Source of the DNA: Tragulus kanchil
Taxonomy: Eukaryota; Chordata; Mammalia; Artiodactyla; Tragulidae
Length of the DNA stretch: 64,000 bases
Direction: 5' to 3'
NCBI GenBank assembly: GCA_022376925.1
Contig: JAIOJX010000027.1
Span: 19,113,471 to 19,177,470, forward strand
Below, in pieces: positions 55,227-64,000 of this stretch (positions are counted from its first letter, which is position 1; each line of letters begins with the position of its first letter). The notes beneath the pieces were generated by a model. The model worked only from the letters and a program-made list of their open reading frames with translations. It was not told the origin of the DNA and searched no databases. Made by a program: the position numbers and the translations under genes.

Positions 55227-55432
55227 CAGGCTTCCCCAGTGGTCACAGTGCTAGCGGTGCCGGTTCGATCCCTGGCCTGGGAAGATCCCACGTGCCGCGG
55301 AGCGGCTGGACCGATGTGTCCAACGACCGAGTCGGAGCTCTGGAGCGCATGCGCCCGGAGCCATGCTCTGCAGCGAGAGAGGGCACTGCAGTGGGAGGCC
55401 CACACGGGCCAAAGAACAAACATGGATGAAAA
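55227..55432 (+). mobile_element. CHR-type SINE, truncated at junction
   Basis: CAGGCTTCCCCAGTGGTCAC, GGTTCGATCCCTGGCCTGGG and GGGAGGCCCACACGGGCCAA, then cut within GATGAAAATA where pair 16 copy A ends. The head is shortened relative to other CHR copies. Full version at 56346-56597. Confidence 0.86.
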
Positions 55433-55982
55433 TATATCCCAATATAATAAAACGAGTTGGGTTTATTACATGCTAACAACAACAACACAATCACAAGCTG
55501 GACAGCAATTAGCCTGAAGAGGCATGTGTTTTATCCTTTTACTAGCAAAGCAGTTGTAATTTTATACTCCAGAAAATCTCATTCTTAAGTGACTGAGGTC
55601 GCCTTGCCAAACGGACGCTAATATTGCTCTTAAGGAGAAGGTAAATGTGCTCCCGAGGCCTCGCTGCTGTAAAGGCATGAGGTTTTCAGCTAATACACGT
55701 CTAGAGCTCATGTCTGCCCTGGTGCATGTCTGAAAGCTACAGAACAAACTGGCCCTTCCTTTCGTGCATGGGCCCATCCTCTAATCTTTCTCTCTCCATC
55801 CTTTCTCAAAATTCTCTTCTCTAGACAGGCTTTATGATGTGCCTTCCTAGGTAGATACACAGATCAATTGTGGCACTTTAAAATCTGCTGTTTGGAAGAG
55901 CCGTCCAGAGGTCAACCCTGAATATTCACTGAAAGGACTACTGGAAGCTCAAATACTTTAGCCACCGGGCACGAAGAGAAGA

Positions 55983-56190
55983 CTCGTTGGAAAAGACCCT
56001 GATGCTAGGAAAGATGGAAGGCAGAAGGAGAAGGGGGCGGCAGAGGATGAGAGGGTTAGACAGCATCACCGAGGCAGTAAATATCAATCTGAGCAAACTC
56101 CGGGAGATGGTGGAGGACAGAGGAGTCTGGTGTGCGGCAGGCTATGGGGTCACCAGGAGACGAACTGACTTAGCAACTGAACACGACGGA
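55983..56190 (+). mobile_element. BovB 3'-end fragment, second copy (pair 16)
   Basis: Identical to 54861-55068 as far as could be compared by eye. Confidence 0.84.
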
Positions 56191-56339
56191 CATGACTTAG
56201 CACCCAAACAACCACAGCACAGAGGTAAGGCTTTCAGGCCACAGCCAGGGCCCAGCTGAGAGGCAGATTTTCTGAGGTCTGACCCAGGTGGAGCAGTTCT
56301 CTGCTGCCAGTTTCTCTCCTCCGTGATCACATTAAAAAA

Positions 56340-56604
56340 ATCCATGCCCAGGCTTCCCCAGTGGTCACAGTGCTAGCGGTGCCGGTTCGATCCCTGGCCT
56401 GGGAAGATCCCACGTGCCGCGGAGCGGCTGGACCGATGTGTCCAACGACCGAGTCGGAGCTCTGGAGCGCATGCGCCCGGAGCCATGCTCTGCAGCGAGA
56501 GAGGGCACTGCAGTGGGAGGCCCACACGGGCCAAAGAACAAACATGGATGAAAATAAATAGAGGAAAGACCAATAGAAGTGCCCCCCCCCAAAAAATATC
56601 CATG
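56340..56604 (+). mobile_element. CHR-type SINE with 7-base flanking duplicate
   Basis: Complete version of the element at 55227, ending GACCAATAGAAGTGCC, a C-run and an A-run. ATCCATG is at 56340-56346 and 56598-56604, a short but plausible target-site duplication. Confidence 0.85.
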
Positions 56605-57827
56605 ACCCTCTTTAGAGACCGAGTATCCCAGCCACCCTAGACGGCCCACCAGCTCCTCTTTCCACACCTGCTTCCCTCAAGACCCCACCCTCAGTGGCAG
56701 CGACCTCTCCATCAACCCACCATGACTGAAAGGCTCCGAATCCAGAATCAAGCTCAGTAGCATCTGGTACATCTCATCAAACACCCCTGACCTTCGTAGA
56801 CCGGCGAACGTCTTTTCAAAACCACAGCAAGAAGAAACCAAAATGAAAGGGCCCCATGAAGTTAATCTGTCAATTCCAAGATGTGTGCATCTTAACAGCA
56901 GGCATTAGAAGCACCCGTCAGTCACACACTCACACACACAAATACACACACACGCACATACACAGCGGTACAGAGGGAATCTCCTCCAGTACTTTCCTTT
57001 TCATCATACATAATCGAGTTTTCTTACTAGGAGACTGGTATGCTTTCAGGAAAAGACCAGAAAGGCTGCAGCACTCCACTGTAACTTTCCAATATTCGAC
57101 TTAAAAATAGCTTAACCTGTTCATTTCTAAGGTGAGGGCTGCAGGTGAGTGTGTCAGCAGGCTTGGTATCACAGAGGAATCATCGAGTCCCTGCGAGCAT
57201 CTAGCCAACAACACTGAGAAGGGATGAAGCCTGTTTTCTGGGTTCATGAGTGTCATATCCGGTTTTTAATTACCCTTTGTATGGTACAAGGTAGATTACA
57301 ATTTACTGATCTTTTATCCATATGTGCATTTTCAATTGCCTCTTCAGCTATAAAATCCTATTTTACTAAAGTACTTAGTAATTTTACTAAATATAAATTA
57401 GGCAAGAAGCCACAATTTATTGTAAGTGAGCCCCCCATTCTCTCATTCTCTCATTTATCTGGCTGCCCCCTAACGTTCCCTTAGAATGTGGTATAAATAC
57501 TCAGATTGATCATTCTCTGTTGAGTCTTTAGGAGTATGTGACGTTCAAGGGAGCAGTCAGTACTGAAGGGGGTCAAAAAAAACTAGAGTTAAGGTATCTG
57601 GACCAAAGGGAAAAGTACCTCTCTCTCCTCACAGAAACAAAAATTGGACATGAAAGTCAATTCCTTCTGAAAAGAACATACAGATATCATATATACACAG
57701 CATATTTGACCAAGGCCTGAGAGCTGGTAATCATGAGCAGTTGATAAAAACTCTATGATATAGCTAATGCTGAAACAACATTTGCATCAAAAGAGTGGAC
57801 TTTGATTTCAGACATGTTACCAAAAGC

Positions 57828-57829
<2 letters not shown>
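56605..57829. other. Unique DNA, no gene recognised
   Basis: C-rich at first (GACCCCACCCTCAGTGGCAG), then AT-rich. Contains a CA repeat at 56922-56964 and short frames. Nothing else was recognised. Confidence 0.45.
56922..56964. repeat. Imperfect (CA)n microsatellite
   Basis: CACACACTCACACACACAAA and CACACGCACATACACAG: interrupted CA units over about 43 bases. Confidence 0.88.

Positions 57830-57895
<66 letters not shown>
57830..57895. repeat. (TA)n(CA)n microsatellite
   Basis: About twenty TA units followed by about thirteen CA units, immediately upstream of a Bov-tA. Confidence 0.93.
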
Positions 57896-57900
<5 letters not shown>

Positions 57901-57908
57901 TGTATTTG

Positions 57909-58126
57909 TGGCTTTCCTGGTGGCTCAGTGGCAAAGAATCCACCTGCACTGTAGGAGACACAGGAGACGCAGGTTTGATCCCTGGGTCAGGAACATCCCC
58001 TGCAGGAGGGGTATGGCACCCCACTCCAGTATTCTTGCCTGGAAAATCCCATGGAAAGAGGAGCCGGTGGTCTACAGTCCATGGAGTCACAAAGAGCTGG
58101 ATGTGACCGAAGCAACTTAGCACACA
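57909..58126 (+). mobile_element. Bov-tA SINE within a microsatellite
   Basis: GGCTTTCCTGGTGGCTCAGT, GGTTTGATCCCTGGGTCAGG, CAGTATTCTTGCCTGGAAAA and GGAGTCACAAAGAGCTGGAT give a full-length element. It is flanked by (TA)n(CA)n on the left and (TG)n(TA)n on the right. Confidence 0.9.
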
Positions 58127-58166
58127 AGTGTGTGTGTGTATATATATATATACACAAACACACACA
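58127..58166. repeat. (TG)n(TA)n(CA)n microsatellite
   Basis: AAGTGTGTGTGTGTATATAT followed by ACACAAACACACACAGG, directly at the 3' end of the Bov-tA; probably its expanded tail. Confidence 0.88.
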
Positions 58167-58540
58167 GGTCTTTGAATAAAAGATACAAAATTAAAAAAAA
58201 AAAAAACAGAAAAACCTAATAATATTAGTATCATGATTATCTTCTATTTTCTTTAGCATTATTGAGGCCAAGCAATCAAGCAGCTGTTTCTGCTGGCAAT
58301 AGATAAGCATCTTGTAAATTTCAATGTATTAAATTCAGGTAACTGATTTGCTATACAAATCTATGTTGTTAGAGAAATTCACAGCAGAGCAAAGTTCACA
58401 GTGTTTTTTATAAGACATGAGGATGGCTGACAGGCTCATGAGCTACAGTGAATGCTGTGCAGTCCAGTCTTGAGAGAGCACTCGCCTGCTTCCTGTGTGC
58501 AGGTCCTCGTCTCTAAGCTCGTGTATATTCTCAATGTTAA
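58167..58540. other. AT-rich unique DNA
   Basis: An A-run at about 58193-58206. No gene or repeat family was recognised. Confidence 0.45.
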
Positions 58541-60808
58541 AATAACAATCGGGATGATTAACAGCCTCTAGGTACTGGCGTGGAGTTCTTCCCACATCCA
58601 CACCCAGTGCATTAACCTTCACACTTCAAACCAGTCCAGTGAGCACAAAGAACACATTGAGGGGAGGAGAGAGGAGCACTGGGAAAGTGGATCCACACGG
58701 GATGCTGGAATCTGCCTCCAGGGAGAGGGCTCACTGTCGACGCTGACGGGTCTTGAGCCCCACCAGTCTACCATTGGGCTCTACCCCTGGTGGCTCGGCT
58801 GTGGCTCTGACACAACCCTGGCGACAGCGGTTGCTCACGGGGCGCGAGGAACAACGTGCTAAGAGGTGAGAATGATGAGGGGTCTCATTTGTGTTATTCT
58901 GGGGATTTCTCAAGAAGTTGCACCTTGGTCAGAAGTCTTTTGGTCTCTTCCATTATTGTAGGGCTACATAGAAAGTGAAATTATACCATTTACAGTATAT
59001 CAATCCTGAAAAACCAACCCCAAACACATTCATATGACAAACAGGCTATTCCTGACACCTTATGTTCAAAGTTGATTTATTTACTGAACACAAGGGATGG
59101 AAAAAGTCCAGTGAACAAGACCTGGGAAAATACACGTCAGAGGAATGACTCTTCTCTGCACTCCCTCTTTCTCTAATGATAAAAGTCACACAGGAGCTTG
59201 AGATAAACCAAAGTGATAAGAACTTTGCGTCTCTCTAGTGTTTGCTTCATTTTGCTTTCAAATGGCACATAAAACTAGGAAAACACTTGAGCTTAGGCAT
59301 TAGGGAGCTTTGTGATTCATCCTGTAGACCAAAACAATTGTTCTTCGTTCTCTGCCATCCACCGTCAAGGTTATACACACCTGTCAATGCAAGACTGTTG
59401 ATGGAAACACGGCACTCATCTATATGCATGTAAAGTATGAGTGTGTGTGTTTACACACAACCCAGATCTAATTAGAACACCAATAGCGTCTTTAAATCTT
59501 TCAAACATATTCAGACTAGCCTCCTTTATTAACTTGGCAAAGGACTTTCAGAAGACTTGAAGTAAACACACCATGACTTTTATTACATAACAAAATTCTA
59601 TCAGTGGAAACACCACCAGAAAGACTGGTAAGTGATTTCAGTTAAACATCCAATTAACTTTAAACCTTTCAAAGAATAACAATCGGGATGATTAACAGCC
59701 TCTAGGTACTGGCGTGGAGTTCTTCCCACATCCACACCCAGTGCATTAACCTTCACACTTCAAACCAGTCCAGTGAGCACAAAGAACACATTGAGGGGAG
59801 GAGAGAGGAGCACTGGGAAAGTGGATCCACACGGGATGCTGGAATCTGCCTCCAGGGAGAGGGCTCACTGTCGACGCTGACGGGTCTTGAGCCCCACCAG
59901 TCTACCATTGGGCTCTACCCCTGGTGGCTCGGCTGTGGCTCTGACACAACCCTGGCGACAGCGGTTGCTCACGGGGCGCGAGGAACAACGTGCTAAGAGG
60001 TGAGAATGATGAGGGGTCTCATTTGTGTTATTCTGGGGATTTCTCAAGAAGTTGCACCTTGGTCAGAAGTCTTTTGGTCTCTTCCATTATTGTAGGGCTA
60101 CATAGAAAGTGAAATTATACCATTTACAGTATATCAATCCTGAAAAACCAACCCCAAACACATTCATATGACAAACAGGCTATTCCTGACACCTTATGTT
60201 CAAAGTTGATTTATTTACTGAACACAAGGGATGGAAAAAGTCCAGTGAACAAGACCTGGGAAAATACACGTCAGAGGAATGACTCTTCTCTGCACTCCCT
60301 CTTTCTCTAATGATAAAAGTCACACAGGAGCTTGAGATAAACCAAAGTGATAAGAACTTTGCGTCTCTCTAGTGTTTGCTTCATTTTGCTTTCAAATGGC
60401 ACATAAAACTAGGAAAACACTTGAGCTTAGGCATTAGGGAGCTTTGTGATTCATCCTGTAGACCAAAACAATTGTTCTTCGTTCTCTGCCATCCACCGTC
60501 AAGGTTATACACACCTGTCAATGCAAGACTGTTGATGGAAACACGGCACTCATCTATATGCATGTAAAGTATGAGTGTGTGTGTTTACACACAACCCAGA
60601 TCTAATTAGAACACCAATAGCGTCTTTAAATCTTTCAAACATATTCAGACTAGCCTCCTTTATTAACTTGGCAAAGGACTTTCAGAAGACTTGAAGTAAA
60701 CACACCATGACTTTTATTACATAACAAAATTCTATCAGTGGAAACACCACCAGAAAGACTGGTAAGTGATTTCAGTATTAAACAGCATTATGTCCAAAAC
60801 CTTTCACA
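58541..60808. repeat. Tandem 1.13-kb duplicate, pair 17
   Basis: Copy A 58541-59674 and copy B 59675-60808. The A end is corrupted: after GATTTCAGT it reads TAAACATCCAATTAACTTTA, then AACCTTTCAAAG, where B reads ATTAAACAGCATTATGTCCA, then AAACCTTTCACAG. Interiors appear identical. Contents are unique DNA; no gene was recognised. Confidence 0.93.
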
Positions 60809-61690
60809 GACTGTTAGCAACTTACTTAGCAGTATCTTAGTATTTCAGCATGATTTCAAAAATATTAATGCTACACGAAAGCCTTGTGGCTACTGATCCG
60901 TAAAAGACACACCTGTCGGGAGATTCCTAAGGACGAGCCTTGTTCCAGCTTTCCCATCCTGGACACTAGTGATGCTCTGTTGGGGAGGCTGCCCCATGCG
61001 CTGGGAATGGTGGCAATCCTCTAGGCTCTGCCCACGAGATGCCAACAGCGCCCCCTCCTCCACCCCAGACTGTGGGAACAAAGTGTCTCCAGTTTTGCCA
61101 CATCCCCTAGGGAGCAGACTCCCAGAGTTGAAGACTGTTAGTTGAATGGAACACAAAAAAGAAGTGGTTTTTGTCTGTTTTCTCCCAAAGTCTTTAGAGG
61201 TGGAGTTTTTAGCTGCATCTAAGAAAATTTATGGGCACCATCTTTCCAAGAGTACAGAGGCAAGTGTAAATGGTACTGGATTATTACTTTTTTTTTTCCA
61301 ACCTGAGATGTCAGATTCAAATTTAGAGAGAAACTAGTGTATCAGGGCGGAGACAGAGTAGGACAACCTCCTTAAAGTTGGCTTGGCCCATTTTTAGAAA
61401 GACTTGAGCTGAAGGTCTCTTCATAGTTCTTGCGAAGTGTGAACTACAAATTCTAAGTGCTGGTACTGAGAGCAGACCTCATGGAGTCCAAGGACAAGTG
61501 GCTGCCTTCTTATCCAAACAAGTTGTAAGAGTGAAGAGGCAGAACCCAGGCGAGACTAAGACAGAACAAGCCAGCCAAACAGAAATACAATCTTAGTCAG
61601 TCACAGGGTCCTAGTGATGGCTTGTAGGGATATGAAGCTTAGTACAGGGTTGCAGAAGAAAGCTGAGAAGATGCTCATTAAGGGTGAAGT
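60809..61690. other. Unique DNA, no gene recognised
   Basis: Contains a weak CTCF-like GCGCCCCCTCCTCC (61048-61061, poor fit on minus) and a T-run near 61289. Frames are short. Confidence 0.45.
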
Positions 61691-61942
61691 GAGAACGGCC
61701 CTAGTGGTCCAGGGGTTAAGAATCCATCTGTCAATACAGGAGACACACGTTCCATCCCTGGTCCGGAAGGTCCCATGTGCCACGGGGCAACTAAGCTCAC
61801 GTGCCACAACAAGAGGAGCCACGGCAATCAGAAGCCCGAGACCCAGACGTGGACAGCAGCCCCTGCTCACCCAACTAGAGAAAGGTCCATGCACAACAAC
61901 CGAGACCAGCACAGCCAAATACTAATAAATGAAAAAAAATCT
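61691..61942 (+). mobile_element. CHR SINE
   Basis: GGCCCTAGTGGTCCAGGGGT, GTTCCATCCCTGGTCCGGAA, CCATGTGCCACGGGGCAACT, CACAACAAGAGGAGCCACGG and CACAGCCAAATACTAATAAA show the longer CHR body with repeated CACAACAA motifs and an A-rich tail. Confidence 0.87.
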
Positions 61943-63336
61943 TAAAGAGTGAGGTTAACTGAAGGCTGAAGGGGAGGGAACCCATGCTTACACGTTTCTT
62001 GCTGGCTTCTGCCAGAACGTAATCACTGACCATTCAGGACTGCTGTGCATGTATTCTCAGCTCTTAAAAGGAACAAAAACCATGTCTTTCAGAAAGTCTC
62101 CCAGAAATCTAGTGATGTCTAGTGCAGAGAGGAGTGAAGATTTCTTCTTTTTATTGTTATCTTAAACTCCTATCTAAAGTAACACAGAACAAACAGTATA
62201 TAAAGGAGAAAATATCCCAGGTCAAGCAGTCCTAGGCTTGAGTAAGACAGAGGTGGCTTTAGGACTGTCCCCTGGGAGCCTTGCCCAGAGGCCGCATGAC
62301 CACTACCCACAGCCTTGGTGCGCTGTAGGAACAGTTCTCAGTTTTCTGTAGAGGAAGGTGGCACAGGGCCAGGCTCTAGTAAACACGAGCCCACCATCCT
62401 GAACACCTGTGTAGCCTTTCTCAAGAGGCTCTGCCCCCGTGTCCGAGCCCCTGAAAAAGATGATTCACCAAGTAACTTCTCTATTTTCATCATAAAGGAC
62501 AGCTAGACAAAATCTGGCGAGCCCAACCCATTGATGAGATAAAAGGCAATCGTAAAATGAAACCACCTTTGAAATGTAGATGTTACATATGAAAATGCTG
62601 GATATAGAGGCACTTAATTACACAGAAATGATCTGCTTTATTGTGACCTTTCTCAAGTGCCCACGAGTTCACAGATAAGGCTCTGAGCTGAACCTCCAAC
62701 TGGGCCTCCATGATTCAAAAAAGCCAATGGCAAAGTTTGTTGCAACTGCAGGCAGATAGCTGAGGAATGAGAAGGCCAGGTTGGTTGTGAAGACAGACCA
62801 CAACAATACAGACTCTGATAAAAATTCTGAAAGAATCATTATACTTCAGACTATACACGCTGCCATCACACGCTTTGCCTTAGGCCCAGACAGAGGTATC
62901 TTCCAACCAAAGGGATCCTGGGGCTGGTGGGAGGACCAGATAGTCAGAGAGAAAGAAAGGTATCAGAACCCGGTGCTGAAGTGAAAGGAGAAGCCCCCGT
63001 GAACAGCTGTGGGAGCCTGTTTAGCACAGGCAGCTGGAAGGGGGTGCAAGGATGTCTGAGACGCTCCAATTGTCCTAATCGGCCCTGAGAGAGACTGGGC
63101 AGGAACACGGCGTTTTCTCAGTGAGCAAAAGCTCAGGTCCTGAAGAAAGCTACACTTGGGGAAAGGGTTTTGGGCAGAAGATGAAGAGAAGCTGAGAAAA
63201 CTGTCTGAAGAATCAAAGTTGAAATTTCAGTTGAATTATTTATTTACCACCAACATATCATGCTTGATGACTTTGGCTTTGACTAAATGATTGGGTTTAG
63301 CCATTATTCTTGTATCTGAAACAACTGACACAATGC
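61943..63336. other. Unique DNA, no gene recognised
   Basis: Short frames only, no repeat family recognised. The 67-codon frame at 62781-62984 has no domain. Confidence 0.45.
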
Positions 63337-63449
63337 ATATCAATCTGCGCAAACTCCAGGAGACAGTGAAGGCTAAAGAAGCCCAGTGTGCTTGCAGCCC
63401 ACGGGGCAGCACAGAATTGGACATGACTTAGCAACTAAACAACAATGAA
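63337..63449 (+). mobile_element. BovB (RTE) 3'-end fragment
   Basis: ATCAATCTGCGCAAACTCCA, GGAGACAGTGAAGGCTAAAG and GGACATGACTTAGCAACTAA, then ACAACAATGAA, match the last part of BovB. Diverged and short. Confidence 0.75.
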
Positions 63450-63628
63450 AACATTTGCCCTGTTATCTTTATTTGTGAACCAAATAATTTGCGCCTGGAA
63501 TACACTGAATCAGTCAAATCAAATTAGTCAGCATTTATGGAATGATTCCAGACTCTAAACTTGAAGAGTTGAGGTCATCTCTGGTGGTGTTCATGGTATA
63601 TCCTCTCAGTAAGGATGATACAGTGTAT

Positions 63629-63718
63629 GCTTCGGAGAAGGAAATGGCAACCCACTCCAGCATTCCTGCCTAGAAAATCTCATGAATGGAATGGCCTACT
63701 AGGCTACAGTCTATGGGG
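63629..63718 (+). mobile_element. Bov-A SINE fragment
   Basis: GCTTCGGAGAAGGAAATGGC, AACCCACTCCAGCATTCCTG and CTAGGCTACAGTCTATGGGG. The body stops where the GATA microsatellite starts. Confidence 0.85.
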
Positions 63719-63730
63719 AGATATATATAT

Positions 63731-63761
<31 letters not shown>

Positions 63762-63789
63762 TAGGCAGATAGATAGATATAAATATATA
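63719..63789. repeat. (TA)n(GATA)n microsatellite
   Basis: A short TA run then about eight GATA units, interrupted by GGCA, joining two SINEs. Confidence 0.93.
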
Positions 63790-64000
63790 GGGGCTTCTCC
63801 AGTGGTTCAGTGGTAAAGAATCTACCTGCAATGCAGGGAACCTGGGTTCGATTCCTGGGTTAGAAAAATTCCCTGGAAAAGGGCATAGCCACCCATTCCA
63901 GTAGTCCTGCCTGGAGAATCCCATGGACAGAGGAGCCTGGCGGGCTACAGGCCATGGGGTCGCAGAGAGTCAGACACGGCTGAGCGACTAAGCAGAGTGC
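63790..64000 (+). mobile_element. Bov-tA SINE, reaching the window end
   Basis: GGGGCTTCTCCAGTGGTTCA, GGGTTCGATTCCTGGGTTAG, CAGTAGTCCTGCCTGGAGAA, GGGGTCGCAGAGAGTCAGAC and GGCTGAGCGACTAAGCA show a complete body. The tail may continue past the window. Confidence 0.9.

Larger units (their letters stand above)
54311..56554. repeat. Tandem 1.12-kb duplicate, pair 16
   Basis: Copy A 54311-55432 and copy B 55433-56554, joined at a TA microhomology inside the A-rich tail of a CHR SINE. Copy A begins inside copy B of pair 15, so 54311-54629 exists three times (also at 53233-53551 and 55433-55751). Interiors appear identical. Confidence 0.92.

Noticed and set aside
57764..58234. 156-codon minus-strand frame
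   Set aside because: Antisense of a Bov-tA with flanking TA/CA microsatellites.
114..60808. A real programme of tandem amplification, for example a new rolling or replicative element of fixed 1.1-kb size
   Set aside because: The units share no sequence, have no common ends or encoded proteins, and show error-rich joins. Assembly failure explains all of this more simply.
61048..61061. CTCF-like GCGCCCCCTCCTCC
   Set aside because: Mismatches at several core positions (no CCAC on the minus strand), so it is more likely plain C-rich sequence.

Overview
The window is nuclear DNA of a pecoran ruminant (cattle, sheep, goat, deer or a relative). The evidence is the repeats. There are more than twenty tRNA-headed or headless Bov-tA/Bov-A SINEs, several 3' ends of the RTE retrotransposon BovB, and CHR-type cetartiodactyl SINEs whose tRNA-like head reads GGTTCGATCCCTGGCC. 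Older mammalian repeats (MIR, an L1M 3' UTR, MER5-like DNA transposons) lie between them. The species cannot be read from the sequence. No convincing protein-coding gene, rRNA, tRNA gene or CRISPR array is present. The open frames are short and stop-limited, and the longest come from low-complexity (TA/TG)n DNA or SINE antisense strands. The background looks intergenic or intronic, with two weak exon-like segments (5297-5358 and 13870-13946), two CTCF-like motifs (33138-33151 on minus, 47331-47344 on plus) and a few AT-rich homeobox-motif stretches that could be conserved non-coding elements.

The dominant feature is structural. Seventeen segments of about 1.05-1.16 kb are each present twice, head to tail and nearly identical. 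They begin at about 114, 6132, 9563, 13416, 15766, 21802, 23906, 25710, 27653, 34405, 38730, 40601, 47167, 50319, 52501, 54311 and 58541. They duplicate unique sequence, old repeats and young SINEs alike. Interiors are almost identical, while the last tens of bases of the first copy and the first tens of bases of the second carry clusters of small deletions typical of unpolished single-molecule reads. I read these as failed merges of overlapping consensus pieces in a long-read assembly, not biology. Removing one copy of each would shorten the locus by about 18.7 kb, to roughly 45 kb.

Layout. 1-9.6 kb: two duplicated units around unique DNA with a Bov-tA and MIR fragments. 9.6-18 kb: three duplicated units, a CHR SINE with perfect target-site duplications, an L1M 3' UTR and (TA)n/(CA)n microsatellites. 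18-21.8 kb: AT-rich unique DNA. 21.8-29.8 kb: four chained duplications carrying CHR SINEs, one nested in a Bov-tA. 29.8-38.7 kb: SINE cluster, MER5 fragment, GC-richer DNA with a CTCF-like site and a candidate conserved element, one duplication, and a long TG/TA microsatellite. 38.7-42.8 kb: two chained duplications. 42.8-47 kb: unique DNA with a candidate enhancer-like stretch. 47-56.6 kb: four duplications, a GC-rich patch, CHR SINEs and BovB 3' ends. 56.6-64 kb: unique DNA, one duplication, a Bov-tA inside a microsatellite, and a Bov-A / GATA-repeat / Bov-tA end. No genes act together here. The claims that would matter biologically (exon-like segments, CTCF sites, conserved elements) all need alignment to a finished ruminant genome.
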